Part shown: one piece after another, positions 12,222 through 24,077 of the stretch
Layout: the number at the start of each line of letters is the position of its first letter
How positions within the stretch are numbered: the stretch's first letter is position 1
NCBI GenBank assembly: GCA_030015575.1
Contig: JASDDO010000026.1
Location: 196,503,739 to 196,567,738 of the forward strand
Source: Agapanthus africanus
Lineage: Eukaryota; Streptophyta; Magnoliopsida; Asparagales; Amaryllidaceae
Reading direction: 5' to 3'
DNA length: 64,000 nt
The notes under the pieces: generated by a model
What the model was told of the DNA's origin: nothing
What the model saw: only the letters and a program-made list of their open reading frames with translations
The model's database searches: none
Program-made: the position numbers and the translations under genes

Positions 12222-12414
12222 TTTGTTGACCATAGTCAAGGCACAGTGTACGGTAGCTAAGTGATGTCTTCCTACACCGCATATGATGCGATTAGTTAGG
12301 ACAGTCGCGTAACTTTGTTGACCTTAGTTAAGGGTCATGTGGGTGGGTCTAATTAATCACGAAATGAGGGGTAGAACTTGACTAGTACTTATGATTTGTT
12401 GACCATAGTTAAGG
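12222..12414 (+). repeat. Three-fold hairpin motif in A1 leader
   Basis: Copies at 12222-12241, 12314-12333 and 12395-12414 read TTTGTTGACC(A/T)TAGT(C/T)AAGG. The loop region differs from A0, A3 and B but is nearly constant among the three A1 copies. Confidence 0.8.
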
Positions 12415-12570
12415 TCATAGGTGCTAGGGGTAAAAACCTTTATCGGGAGTTTCAAGTGTTGAAATTTGCAATGAGATTGCATACCTTCTATGTGATAGTT
12501 GGATCCCGATACCCACGGCGAGTAATTGTTACTCCTGGGAGAGTTTTGCACTTTGCAATTAGCCGATCAA

Positions 12571-12690
12571 GTAGGTGTCCAGAAAGGTGTCAACGGGGTT
12601 ACGCCTCTGGGAAAATGAGGTTTTCTGTAATTAGGTCCGTGCGAAAGCACGGGGAACCTCCCTCAAAGTACCGACACTGGCCTGGCTGAA
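12571..12690 (+). other. Shared leader module, A1 copy
   Basis: Begins GTAGGTGTCCAGAAAGGTGT and ends GTACCGACACTGGCCTGG. The centre has a perfect CCGTGC-GAAA-GCACGG stem-loop inside a GAGGTT/AACCTC outer stem. It lies upstream of the gag-pol remnant, as in family B. Confidence 0.8.
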
Positions 12691-12860
12691 AGATTGGCGA
12701 ACTTGTAGAGTGTAATTAATCCCGGCTAGTATTTCCTTTTAGGGTTTGAAGGAAGATTTGATAAAAACAGTGGGAGCCATCCTGATTAGATAAAATATAT
12801 ACCAAATCTGATCTTGCAAGAGCGCACGCAGAGTGTTTTCTTCTCTCTCTCTCCTGGTAG

Positions 12861-15655
12861 CGACCATATCACGCCTTAATCAAGATAATAATACGGATGT
12901 ATTGACCGAACCCGCTTGTTATACTGAGCTGGGGAACGTTGGTCCCGCTCCAACTTATAATTGTTATAAGACAGAGCAGGAAATAGGGGAATACCAGAAT
13001 TCCTATGCCGCCCAAACGAAGAAAATGCATATGATGCATCTCCTTCGGGTGTGTTCATTACAAAGAACTGTTTCTCAGTGTCCTCTGCATCCTGGGTATA
13101 TGATACCGGATCAGGATCCCAGATATGTAATCTGTTACATAGGGCTACAAAAAGGTAGAAAAACTGAGAACGGGTGATAAGTTTCATGAGACAGAAAACG
13201 GGGCAAGTGTTGCAGCCAAGTCTGTTGGTCAATGTCACCCTGTATTACGAATACATTGATTCTGAACAAATGCTATTAGATACCGAACCTGATATACAAA
13301 ATCATATCAGTCTCTTTATTAGTAAAGAAAGGATATAATTTTGTATTGATGGATAATGTTTTGAACATTTCCTATATCAAAAGTTGATCGGTTCAGGCAC
13401 GTTATCTAAAAGCATTGACGTTCTAAATCAAACTACAGTTCCTTGTATACAGAACACACACAAGAGGAAGAGTTCAGAAATGAACGAATTCTTCTTGAGG
13501 TATTGTAGACTAGGTCATATCAATGCGACCCGACTAGCTGAAGTTACATTTAGATGCATATTTAAATCAGTTTGAATTTACATCTTGTGAAACTTGCCAG
13601 TCATGTCACAAAGATATAATGACACCAGCTCTGTTTACTGGAAACAGAGGAAGAGTTGGTAAACTCTTGGGACTGATACATGATGATGTATATAAGGTCT
13701 CCTGTCTACACATGTCAGGACTGGTTCTTTATACTTCATTATATTCTCTGATAATCTCTCAAGATTCAGTCATATGTTCCTGTTGAAACATAAGTCCGAA
13801 CCTTTTGAGGTATTCACAGAATATAAGTTAGAATTAGAGAACCAATAACCGGGTATAAGTATTATGTCCTATGATGAGATCAGGGAGGAGAATACTTGTG
13901 CATAGCATTCCTGGACCATTCTAAAAGAAAATGAGATTCTCTCTCAGCATTACTCCTCCGTATAAACCATAGCACGATGGTATATCGGGGCGGAGCAATC
14001 ACACCCTATATGATAAGGTGTGCTCTATGATGAGTACTACTGAGTTACCTATTTCCTTTTTGGGGGTTATGCACTTGAGAAGCTGCATACCTATTGAATT
14101 AGGTTTGAATCAAATCAATGCCTACCACTCCATATGAGATATGGTATGGGAAGATCCTATCTCTTAAGTAAGTTAAGATTTGGGATTGTCCGGCCTATGT
14201 CAAAAGCAAAATCCGGACAAGATCGAGGCAAGATCAGTTCTGTAGAACTGGAAAGGTTCCAGCTATACGAAACTACAGCTGATGATTTGACAGAACCATA
14301 AGATTCTATAGTTCCCGACGAACCTCAGCCTCTCCGCCGATCTAGTAGGGTTCCTCATCCGCCTGAGAGATACCTCGGTTTCTCGATGACAGTGGGAGCA
14401 AGGATAGCATCATGAGATGATGACCCAACTAGTTTTGAGCAGGCCATCAAGAGTAGGGACTCTGTAAGAATGGCTGGATGCTTAGCGATCTGAGATGGAC
14501 TCCACATACACCAGCAAAGTATGGACTTTAGCTGCTATATCTTAAGGGTTAAATCCCCATCAGGAGCAAGTATATCTTGAGAAGATTACTTGGTGTAGAT
14601 GGAAAAGTTGAGACTTTCAAAGCTAGACTTGTTAAAGGTTTTCGTCATCGACCAGGCGTGGATATTGATGAAACCTTTTTCCAGTAGCTATGCTCAAGTC
14701 TATCCAGATCCTACTTACCACGGCTACATACCATGACTACGATATCTGGCGGTTGGGTGCCATGACTGCTTTTCTAAATACTGATTTAGAAGAGAACGTC
14801 TATAAGAACACAGCCAGAGGTCTTCGTAAACAGTGGGAGCAGCGGAAACGTGTGCAAGTTGCTTTACATAATGAAGCAGGCATCGCGGAGTTGGAACGTC
14901 TGTTTTGATGTGATAGTCAAAGTGTTTGACTTCATCAAAATGGTAGACAAACCTTGTATATAAAAAAGGGTAGTAGAGAGTAAGGTGGTCATCTTCGTAT
15001 TGTACGTAGACAACATACTCTTGATAGGAAAAGAGTTTCCTATACTACGATCGGTCAATCTCCTATTATCACAAGGATTCCCCAAATAGGATCAAAGTGA
15101 TACCTCCTAAATCCTGAGTTTTCATCTATGAGATAGATGTAATTGGATGTTAGGATTCTCACTAGATGTAGTGAGATGGTATCAATCGATCCTGGGGAGA
15201 ATCACTGGAAGTGTTCCAGGGTGATAAAGACGACTGAATGTCAGTCACAGGCACTGTCTTTACCCTCAGTAAAGGGACGGTATGTTGGAAGAGTTCCAAG
15301 CTCGATACCGTGGCAAACTAGACGATAAAGGCTGGTAACATCGCTATTGAAAGATACTACCAAAGAGGAAGTTTGGGTGTATATTGGTTCATAAGATGAA
15401 CTAGGTTCCTGCCATTGTATGACAATGGAAGTGTGGCTTTGGCCCTGGAACCCTGGTCCCATCAGTGACCCAGACAAATTCTGAGGAAGCATCACCTGAT
15501 CATGGAGATAGTTCTCCGGGGTGATCGAGGTTAGGAGAGTAGACTCAGAGGACAACACGGCGGATCCACTCACGAAGGCCTTTTTCCCAAAGAGAGACTT
15601 TTGGGGGATGGTTGAGTATGTGATACTGCAACCACTGCTACAGATGGCCCTAGTG
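12861..15655 (+). pseudogene. Decayed copia gag-pol remnant of A1
   Basis: Traces of the Gag zinc knuckle, protease (DTGSGS-like), GAG-pre-integrase, integrase, RT and RNase H occur in copia order and align with B1 20880-24060. Nearly all of gag is missing. There are well over ten breaks, many shared with A0 and A3, so the family spread after its coding region had died. Confidence 0.88.
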
Positions 15656-15667
15656 CAAGTGGGAGAT
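15656..15667 (+). promoter_or_regulatory. Polypurine tract of A1
   Basis: CAAGTGGGAGAT directly precedes the TGTTAG start of the 3' LTR, the plus-strand primer position. It is the same as in B1, B2 and A3. Confidence 0.9.
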
Positions 15668-17882
15668 TGTTAGTTATATGTATGCCCTAGAGGCCATTAC
15701 TGTACATTGGATGCATATTGTAGTGGATGCTGGGACATATATAGGAAGGACTTTCTTGCTCGACATGATAGTACGCTATCTGGTTGCTCTTTATCTTAAC
15801 GTGTATGCTTTTCGTCTCTCTGCTACATGTTGATAAAGCCCTTAGAATGTGTACTCGACTTCCAGGACTATGATGTAGATCATACTAGTGGGGCCTGAGT
15901 AGTCCATGAGTACATCCTTGAAATGTTCCTAGTCGAGGGAATACCGAGACGGGGCATCGATATTCCAGAGTAGACTAGCACATATCTTCTCGACCTATGC
16001 GATGGGCGATGGATGATCCCATATCCATTGGTGTTTGACATCGGAGATGGTATGCGGGTGCTCAGTGGAGACTGGGTACACTGAACGGACTCGCCGAGAA
16101 CTCCCAGATGGTATTATACCTCACGTCAGATGGCAGTTCTCTGGTGACACTGGTACAGCTTAGTCTGTTGACCCGAGATCGTCATAGAGTCTTGTGTGTC
16201 TCCCACTGTGCTTTGATTTCCACCCTACCACGGCTCTACTGAGTTGTGCAAACAGGTGGTTTTTGGTTACAGTCCTGATTCACATGGAGGCAATGAGCGA
16301 TAGGAGGGGATTCGTCTCTCCCGGTATTGGGGGTTGATGTTGTGCTATGCTCGACTGGCCATAACAGGAAATCCCTGGCCAGGGTTGCAGTGATATACTG
16401 GTAAGAGTTATCAGTAGTTTCACGAATGTTATGGACCTCAAGTCGGCATGACTTATCGAGCTATTGGGGTCTGACGTTTACCACCCCTAGGCGAGATATG
16501 CAACATATCAGACGAACAGACCGGACCGTACGGTAAGTGTTACTGGTTGGATTCACAGGAGTGTGAGCGGGCTTGCTCGTCGATCTTCTGATCGCTCAAT
16601 ACCCGGGTGGCCGTTACGTTTAGTAGACCGCTTGCGGCTTGCGGGTGCTTGATATGATCATCATCCGCTACCGGCGTATTGACGAGTCTTTAGAGTCCTA
16701 CACAGAGGTTTCCTGGCTCGAGCGAAACGAAATAGGAGCGCATATGAGATATGTGCGGGACCGAGAATAATGCGTGTATGTGATACTGCATTCTATTCTC
16801 GCGATGAATGTATCGATTGGTTATATGCGATATAACCTAGTTATCGAATCAAGGATTGATTCGATAAGCCGATACATTGGATACTAGTCGGTTATATACG
16901 ATATGACCGGATCGTTAAATCAAGTGTTGATTTACTGGTTTAATGATTTAATGTATAATTATATATTTGATATATTACTTTGCATTAACTAGTATTGGTT
17001 CACTTTAAATGGATTTACTCACTTGTTTTGTGCACATTGCATATGTGATATATTTTGTGCACATGATTGTATCATGTTTGATGATACATGCAAGCTAGGG
17101 TTAGTGTAAAGAATTAGACCATGGTTAAGATTATGATTAGGGTTTTCTTTTTTCTTATTTATTTATTTATTTATTTTGGAAAAAGATGAGATAAGAATGG
17201 TTGCTTTTTTTGTTTGCTAGTTGAACATTCTTGAAGCTTTGAATTAGTCCACCATCCTTGTCTTATACTTAACCCTAACCATTCTAATTAACCATGGTCC
17301 ATTCTCTACAACTAACCAAGGGTTAGTAAATGATAAGTATTGATTTATTTATCATTTACATAATACTTATCATATTTTATTATTCATCTTCTTCTTCTTC
17401 CTCCATGAGAAGAAAGCTTGCTACATCAATGGTGATTGATGAAAAAGTGTGTGAAATCCAAATCTAAAATCTACCCACTTCCTATTTCTTCATTCTCTAC
17501 CTCTTGCCAAGTAGTATAGGGTGTTTCCTTCACAAGTTTTCTTGACTTGGTGAAGTTGGAGCTTGATCTAGCGATGCCTCGACGTAGATCATCTTCGGCA
17601 TCGTCGTCGATGACCTAGCCCGTTTTTCTCCGATGAAGCCGACGCTAGAGCCCAAGATATGATTTGGACAGCGAGGGGACTTCATCACGGAGCTTAGGAG
17701 GTGGTGGAACGGATCTACAAAGGTTGTAGCCCCTTTCCTTTAGATACATTTCCATTTACTTGCTTGTTTCGCCTAGATATCTAGTAAACGATCCGTATTA
17801 GGGTTTGTAGGCACCCGTAAAATTTGATTTGTGCATGTTTGATCACTTGTGAGACTCTATTAGGGTGCCTAGGAACCCTACA
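15668..17882 (+). repeat. 3' LTR of A1
   Basis: 2215 bp, about 99.1% identical to 7486-9700 by eye, ending CCTACA before the GTTAG target repeat. The terminal base differs from the 5' copy. Confidence 0.96.
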
Positions 17883-18008
17883 GTTAGGTTGTTAGTTAGA
17901 TATTTAACAAAGATCCGGTTTTGAGTCCATGTTACCACCTCTAGAAAAATTGTTTTTTATCAAATTCCGCATGCCCGAAAGTACCGGGAGAGGTAGCATG
18001 GACTTACA
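17883..18008 (+). repeat. Remaining end of B1 5' LTR
   Basis: GTTAG (17883-17887) is A1's second target repeat. The rest matches the last 121 bases of B1's 3' LTR (26103-26223), ending GGACTTACA one base before the primer site. Confidence 0.94.
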
Positions 18009-18009
18009 G

Positions 18010-18021
18010 TGGTATCAGAGC
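18010..18021 (+). promoter_or_regulatory. Primer binding site, tRNA-Met (B1)
   Basis: TGGTATCAGAGC, identical to B2 (44145-44156) and to family A. Confidence 0.95.
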
Positions 18022-18213
18022 CTAGTTAAACTCTATCTAACATGTTAGCATAGTAGCTAGAAATTCAATCGGAGAAAAAGTCCCGAAATAAACCCGAAAT
18101 TCAAAGTTGCTGTCGATTTTTAAAGTTCTGTAAAATTGATAAATTTCATCTTAAAAATCGGCTCAGGGTTTTTATTGAACACCTACGAAATTTGGTCCCA
18201 CGAATCGGTCAAA

Positions 18214-18262
18214 GCGCCGCGGAAACGCGGCGGGAGCACGCTCCCGCCGTGGTTCCGCTGCC
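18214..18262. repeat. Long GC-rich inverted repeat, B1 leader
   Basis: Arms of about 22 bases built on GCCGCGGAAACGCGGCGGG and its near-complement CCCGCCGTGGTTCCGCTG face each other across a very short loop. It lies 204 bases inside the primer site, matching A0, A1 and B2. Confidence 0.88.
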
Positions 18263-19143
18263 GAGTTGACTCGGCCGAGGTCCAAATTTTGTGCAGTGTT
18301 TTTATGGGGTTGTTTTGGGATTTTTGAAATATGTATTTTCTGCCCAGATTTTCCAGAACGAAAATTTTGTGTTTGGGGCCTGAAAAACCGTATTTTGATC
18401 GAGTTTCTAAAGACTTAAGCTGACGGGTTTTCATCTGTGATGTGATATTTGTATTGAACGTCTGCTAATCGCTATATGTCGATTAGTGGGGGTTATGCAA
18501 ATCTGTGATCTGTAATGTTATTGGAATGTGTATATGAATTCATTGGATTGTCGCGGGTGAATAGCCGGGGGGTTGTGAGACGAGAGTTTTTTTTTCTTTC
18601 AATTCATGTAAATTTGTAAATTGATGTAATAATTATTTGTATGGACGCACAACCGGGTCGGGGTTGTAGCCGTCATTGTATAATTTCTTTTTACTGTTTT
18701 TGCTCCTAGGATAGACTCATGGAGGGGTGCACAAACTACCGGGTATGCCGAAGTGCCGAGTGGCCTACTCACGAAGTTGAGAGAGGTTGCTTCGCTTCGG
18801 GTACTTGGCGGGTAGTTTGCCGCACCCGTAGGGGTCTTGGGTGGGGTATTGGCTATTCACCGCGACCGTGTAATCTGCTTTTCGTTACAGGCTTGTACGA
18901 ATTGCGGATTCCTAGTATATCCAATGTGTTCATCTGTGATCTGAAATGACTATCATTGCAATATATCTATATATGATATTATTTAGGCGTTGCTTATGTT
19001 TTACAGCCGCACTAGCCCAGCCCCCGCTCTGTCGTTAGTTAAGTAACCTAACGGGTAATGACGGGGCCCCGTGGCGAATGCGAATGGCATAAGCGTACGT
19101 CATATTTTGGTTGTTTTCTGCAATGGTAAGATTAATTGATGGG

Positions 19144-19203
19144 ACGCATTAAAAGAACTAATGTAAGAATATCACGCATTAAAAGAACTAATGCAAGAAA
19201 ATA
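19144..19203 (+). repeat. 30-bp tandem pair, B1 leader
   Basis: Two units beginning ACGCATTAAAAGAACTAATG stand head to tail with few differences. B2 has the same at 45279-45338; family A has only related single-copy text. Confidence 0.85.
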
Positions 19204-19410
19204 AACCAAGTTAAAGTCGTTGGAACACTTTCAAAAAACCACTCGGTTCTTTTCAAAATCAACTTTTAAATGCGGAGCTTGAGCCACTCCTTTTTAAAAG
19301 CTATCTCGTTCCATCGATTATATCAAGTTCACTACGTTCACGGTTTTGCCAAAACCATCCGTAGCCCTCCATCATTTTAGTTAAATATTCGGTAGTATTC
19401 AAGCTATGTA

Positions 19411-19609
19411 TTTTGACTTCACGCCAAGGAATAGTGATTGGTAGCTGCCGGATATTTATCTGTTGCATAGATAGAATGCGTTGGTTTGGGACAGCCGTAC
19501 TGCCATTTTGGCCTACGTCAAGGGTAGGTACAGGTGGGTTCAAATTAACCTGGATAATAATGGGAAGAACTTGACATGTGACTTATGACATTTTGACCTC
19601 ACGCCAAGG
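19411..19609 (+). repeat. Three-fold hairpin motif in B1 leader
   Basis: Copies at 19411-19429, 19506-19523 and 19591-19609 read TTTTG(A/G)C(C/T)T(C/A)ACG(C/T)CAAGG. The first and third share the CACGCCAAGG form; the middle one is TACGTCAAGG. They match the positions in family A. Confidence 0.75.
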
Positions 19610-19810
19610 TCATAAGAGCATGGGGCAAAAATCCACATCGGGAGTTTCAAAAGAACTGAAACTTGCTAGTGTTGCATACCATTTGGATTGTGATGATTCT
19701 GGTAAGATTCCTTCAGTTTTGTCATGCGATGATATTTGGATCCCGATCCTACTGTAAGTATATGCTACTCCTCGGGAAATTTCTCACTTAACGATCAATG
19801 CTATAAACCA

Positions 19811-19934
19811 AGTAGGTGTCTAGAAAGGTGTTAGCGAGCCTACGCCCACAGGGAAAAGAGGTTATTTAATTAAGGAACTTCGCGAAAGCGTTGGAAAACC
19901 TCCCTCGAAGTACCGACACTGGCCTGGCTGAACG
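19811..19934 (+). other. Shared leader module, B1 copy
   Basis: From AGTAGGTGTCTAGAAAGG to GGCCTGGCTGAACGG. The 45 bases 19860-19904 (TTAATTAAGG, then CGC-GAAA-GCG, then AACCTCCC) match gypsy element C 28789-28833 at 44 positions. It ends about 180 bases before the gag start codon. Confidence 0.88.
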
Positions 19935-20112
19935 GTTAAGCAAGTATTGTACGGTGAGATTGATCCTGACTAATTCTTCCTTTTTGGTTTGAGGAGGGAT
20001 TCGAGAAACAGTGGGAGCCATCCTGTTTAGACAAACTAAAAACCATTCTAGACTTGCAAGAGCATCATGCTGAGTGTTTCTTCTCTCTCCTAAATTGCGG
20101 CGACCAATCGAC

Positions 20113-20960
20113 ATGACTGGACTTAAGTTACTTCTAGATAAAAACATACTGACAGGGCCAAACTACAAAGATTGGCTCAGGAATGTCAAGATGGCAATCA
20201 GTTACGACAAGCTGGGGTATCTTCTTACCACCAAAGCTCCCCCTGTCCCAGGTCCCAAAACCAGCGTCGCGGATAAGGAAATCTGTAAGACCTGGGAAAT
20301 CGACTGCGCGAAGGCCAAGTGCCTCGTGCTTGCCTCTATGGACAACGAACATCAGAGGAGGCATTAGAATATGGACCTCGAATCCATATTTCTCCATACA
20401 AAAGAACTGTATGGAGAGCAGTCTCGTATCGCAAGATACGAAGTGTCGAAGAAGTTATTTTCGGCAAGGTTGGCCGTCGGATCATCGGTAGCAGAATACG
20501 TGCTTAAGATGATTGGCTACATAGAAGAGCTCGCGGACCTTGGGACCACGTTGGAGAATGAGCTCTATACGAACTTGATTCTCCAGTCCCTTCCTTCCAC
20601 TTACGCCCAGTTTATCCTGAACTTCAACTTACAAGAAAAAGAAGTTGAACTTTCAGAACACCTCAACATGCTGAGGAGCACAAAGGGCACCCTACAGAAA
20701 GGTAGGGAAACATCCACTTTGTTTGTAGGAGGATCTTCCTCTTCTAGGTCCAAGGCGAAAGCCAAGGGAAAGAAGAAGAAAGCCCCCGCCAAACCAAGGG
20801 GCGGTGTTAGTAAAGTGGATACGAAGGGAAAGTCAAAAGCAACAAAGAAAGTGGGAAAGCTTGTGGATAAGGAAGAATGCTTCTATTGTCATAAGAAGGG
20901 ACACTGGAAGAATGATTGCAGGGCTTGGAAGGCCAGAACACAGGAACTGAAGCAGGTTGC
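20113..20960 (+). pseudogene. Copia gag region of B1
   Basis: Encodes a plant copia Gag: an N-terminal UBN2-type core (MTGLKLLLDKN, DWLRNVKMAI), a helical region (LYTNLILQSLPSTYAQF), a lysine-rich linker and a CX2CX4HX4C zinc knuckle (CFYCHKKGHWKNDC, about 20878-20919). Gag forms the virus-like particle and packages RNA. The start at 20113 is chosen because B2 has the same ATG context (46248) directly after a pyrimidine tract. The whole B1 gag-pol has about four breaks. Confidence 0.88.
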
Positions 20961-22160
20961 GGCTTCAGCTTCAGGTGTGTATGTTATTGAAAACTGTCTT
21001 TCAATAAACTCTACTTCCTGGATATTGGATACCGGATCAGGATCTCATATCTATAATTCTTTGCAGGCGTTGAGAAACCGTAGGGTTTTGAAGGCAGGTG
21101 ACATGACCCTCAAAGTTGCAAACGGAGCTAGCATGGATGCTAAGGCCGTGGGGGACTATCACCTGGGGTTGTCAGATGGACACGTTTTGGTTTTGCGTAA
21201 TTGCTATTTTGTACCCAACGCAACTTGTAATATCATTTCTGTATCTTTGACTTCTAAAGAAGGTTATGAATTTGCGTTTGTAAGTAATGTTGTAAACATT
21301 CACCTTAATCAAGTTCTGATTGGGTCAGGTACATTAAGCAATGGTATATACGTATTAAACCAACCATAGATTTTCAATGTCCAGAATACACACAAAAGAA
21401 AGTCTCCGGAAATAAATCAGACTTTCTTATGGCATTGTAGACTGGGTCACATCAATGAGAGAAGGTTGACGAAGTTACATACAGAAGGATATTTGAATCC
21501 GTTCGAATATCAATCGTATGCCACTTGTCAATCCTGTCTCCAATGAAAGATAACAAAGACTCCGTTCACTGGACACGGAGTAAGAGCGAGCGAGCTCTTG
21601 GGACTCGTACACAGCGACGTGTGCGGTCCAATGTCTACATATGCGCGAAGCGGTTATTCTTACTTCATTACTTTTACGGATGACTTTTCCAGGTACGGTT
21701 ATGTCTTCTTGATGAAACATAAGTCCGAAGCCTTTGGAAAATTCCAGGAATATAAGAATGAAGTAGAAAAACAAACCGGCAAAAGTATCAAGATCCTAAG
21801 ATCGGATCGAAGTGGTGAATACTTGAGTGCCGAGTTCCTAGACTATTTAAAAGAGAACGGAATTCTCTCTCAGCTTACTCCTCCATACACTCCGCAACAT
21901 AACGGTGTATCGGAGAGACGGAACCGAACCCTATTGGATATGGTACGGTCCATGATGAGTAACACTGAGTTACCGCGATCATTCTGGGGGTATGCGCTAG
22001 AATCAGCTGCATACCTTTTGAACCGAGTTCCGACTAAGACTGTGCCTACCACACCATATGAAATATGGAGTGGGAAAAAACCCTATCTTCAATATCTGAA
22101 GATCTGGGGATGTCCGGCTTTTGTCAAAAAGCAGCATGCGGACAAACTCGAGGCACGCTC
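20961..22160 (+). pseudogene. Copia protease and integrase region of B1
   Basis: The aspartic protease signature LDTGSGSH lies near 21020-21055. GAG-pre-integrase follows (WHCRLGHIN, about 21427-21545), then the integrase core (LVHSDVCGPM..., FSRYGYVF, SERRNRTLLDMVRSM) at about 21598-22060, with the D-D-E arrangement of the family. Integrase before RT is diagnostic for Ty1/copia. Products would process Gag-Pol and insert cDNA. The region is broken. Confidence 0.88.
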
Positions 22161-24063
22161 AGTACTGTGTAAGTTTGTGGGATACCCAAAGAACACCAGG
22201 GGGTATCTTTTCTACCACGCAGAGGAACAAAAAGTCCTTGTTTCTCGTAATGCCCACTTTCTAGAACACCAGTTCTTGGAAAAGGAAACAAGTGGGAGCG
22301 AAATAGAACTAGAAGAAATTCCAGAACCACAGACTATTACTGAAAGCTTAGTGGAACCTGAGGGTTCAAAAGAACAGGACATTCCTATGCCGCTCCGCAG
22401 GAGTAGTAGGCAGTCTCATCCGCCCGAGAGATACTACGGTTTTCTCATAGACGGGGATAGAAAGGATTGCATCATAGATTAAGATGAGCCTACTAGCTTC
22501 CAGCAGGCCGTTCAGAGCGTTGACTCGGTAAAATGGCTAGATGCAATGCGGACCGAAATGGAGTCCATGTACACCAACAAGGTATGGACGTTGGACATTG
22601 CTCCAGACGGGGTAAAACCCGTAGGATGCAAGTGGATCTTCAAAAGGAAGATTGGTGTAGATGGACAGGTTGAGACCTATAAAGCTAGACTTGTTGCAAA
22701 GGGTTTTCGTCAAAGACCTGGTTTGGACTATGACGAAACCTTTTCTCCAGTGGCTATGCTGAAATCCATTCGGATCCTTCTTGCCATTGCTGCCTTCCAC
22801 GATTATGAGATCTCGCAAATGGACGTAAAAACCGCTTTTCTAAATGGAAATTTAGAGGAGTGTGTCTATATGGACCAACCAGTAGGTTTCATTCAGAGTG
22901 GGAGCAGCGGAAAGGTGTGCAAGTTGCTTAAGTCCATCTATTGTCTAAAGCAGGCATCGCGGAGTTGGAACATCTGTTTTGATGAAACGGTCAAGGAATT
23001 TGGCTTTATCAAAAATCCAGATGAACCATGCATCTATAGTAGATTTGTAGCGAGAACTGTAGTATTCCTCGTTTTATACGTGGATGACATTCTCTTAATA
23101 GGAAATGACATTCCTATGCTACAATCTGTCAAGGGGTTCTTATCACAAAGGTTCTCCATGAAAGACCTGGGTGATGCCTCATACATCCTGGGGATCCGGA
23201 TCCATCGTGATAGATCCAAGAATTTATTAGGACTTTCACAGTCCAGGTACATCGACACCATACTGAAGAGATTCAGTATGGAAGATTCCAAGCGCGGTAA
23301 CCTACCGGCTTGTCACGGGATCACCCTCTCTAAAGAGATGTCTCCCAAGACTGATTTGGAAAGGGATCGCATGTCTATTATACCCTACGCTTCTGCGGTA
23401 GGCTCTATAATATATGCAATGTTGTGTACCAGACCAGATGTAGCTTATGCACTGAGTGTGGTAAGCCGGTATCAGTCAAACCCTGGGGAGAAACACTGGA
23501 TAGCGGTAAAGAACATTCTCAAGTACCTGAGAAGGACTAAGGAGATGTTCTTGGTGTATGGTGGAAAAGACCTCCAGATCGAGGCCTTTGCTGACTCCAG
23601 CTTCCAGAGTGACAAGGATGATTCCAAGTCCATGTCGGGTTTTGTCTTTACCCTCAATGGAGGGGCGGTGTGTTGGAAGAGTTCCAAACAGGAAACCGTT
23701 GCAGACTCGACGATGGAAGCGGAATACATCGCTGCATCTGATGCCGCAAAAGAAGCTGTCTGGATAAGGAAGTTCTTGGAAGAACTTCAGGTGTTTCCGT
23801 CCATTGTTGATCCAATACCTCTGTATTGCGACAACAACGGGGCTATAACTTTAGCGAAGGAACCCAGGTCCCATCAGAGATCCAGACACATCTTGAGGCA
23901 GTATCACCTGATCAGGGAGATCGTGGATCGCCAGGAGATCGAGGTTCGGAGGGTTGCTTCAGAAGATAACACTGCAGATCCATTCACCAAGGCCTTGCCC
24001 CAGACTCAGTTCGAGCGGCTGATCGAGATGATAGGTCTTCGATACGCCAGTACATGGCCTTAG
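22161..24063 (+). pseudogene. Copia RT and RNase H region of B1
   Basis: RT begins around VWTLDIAPDGVKPVGCKWIF (about 22580), has MDVKTAFLNG, the catalytic YVDDILLIG (about 23074-23106) and ASYILGIRI. RNase H follows with the YCDNNGAITLAKEPR and TKALPQTQF motifs up to 24063. Only minor damage is seen in this part, but the polyprotein as a whole is broken. Confidence 0.9.
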
Positions 24064-24065
24064 TG

Positions 24066-24077
24066 CAAGTGGGAGAT
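24066..24077 (+). promoter_or_regulatory. Polypurine tract of B1
   Basis: CAAGTGGGAGAT immediately before the TGTTAG start of the 3' LTR. Confidence 0.9.

Larger units (their letters stand above)
9714..12860 (+). other. Non-coding leader of A1
   Basis: 3.1 kb without a credible gene. From left to right it has the paired GC near-palindromes (9900-9946), a TTTATGTGAGA-containing block shared with family B, a duplicated ~60-bp block (11877-11936 and 12020-12077), the three-fold hairpin (12222-12414), the shared leader module (12571-12690) and a pyrimidine tract ending in TAG. Small open frames, such as an arginine- and proline-rich one on the minus strand near 10616-10810, are mirrored in A0 but look fortuitous. 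Confidence 0.75.
7486..17882 (+). mobile_element. Ty1/copia element, family A, copy A1 (complete ends, non-autonomous)
   Basis: TGTTAG...CCTACA LTRs of 2215 bp each bound a 6-kb interior with a tRNA-Met primer site, a leader, decayed gag-pol and a polypurine tract. The target repeat GTTAG flanks it (7481-7485 and 17883-17887), and B1's intact 3' LTR shows the empty site near 26102. LTRs differ at about 19 sites (0.9%), roughly 0.3 million years. Structurally it looks whole, but the coding part is broken in more than ten places and lacks most of gag, so movement must have used proteins supplied in trans. Confidence 0.96.
18022..20112 (+). other. Non-coding leader of B1
   Basis: 2.1 kb before the gag start with no credible gene. 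It carries the GC inverted repeat (18214-18262), a 30-bp tandem pair (19144-19203), a three-fold hairpin (19411-19609) and the shared leader module (19811-19934). The layout parallels family A, showing common descent. Confidence 0.8.

Noticed and set aside
12222-12414. Regularly spaced repeats resembling a CRISPR array
   Set aside because: Only three diverged units in a plant retrotransposon leader, with homologous spacers among elements.
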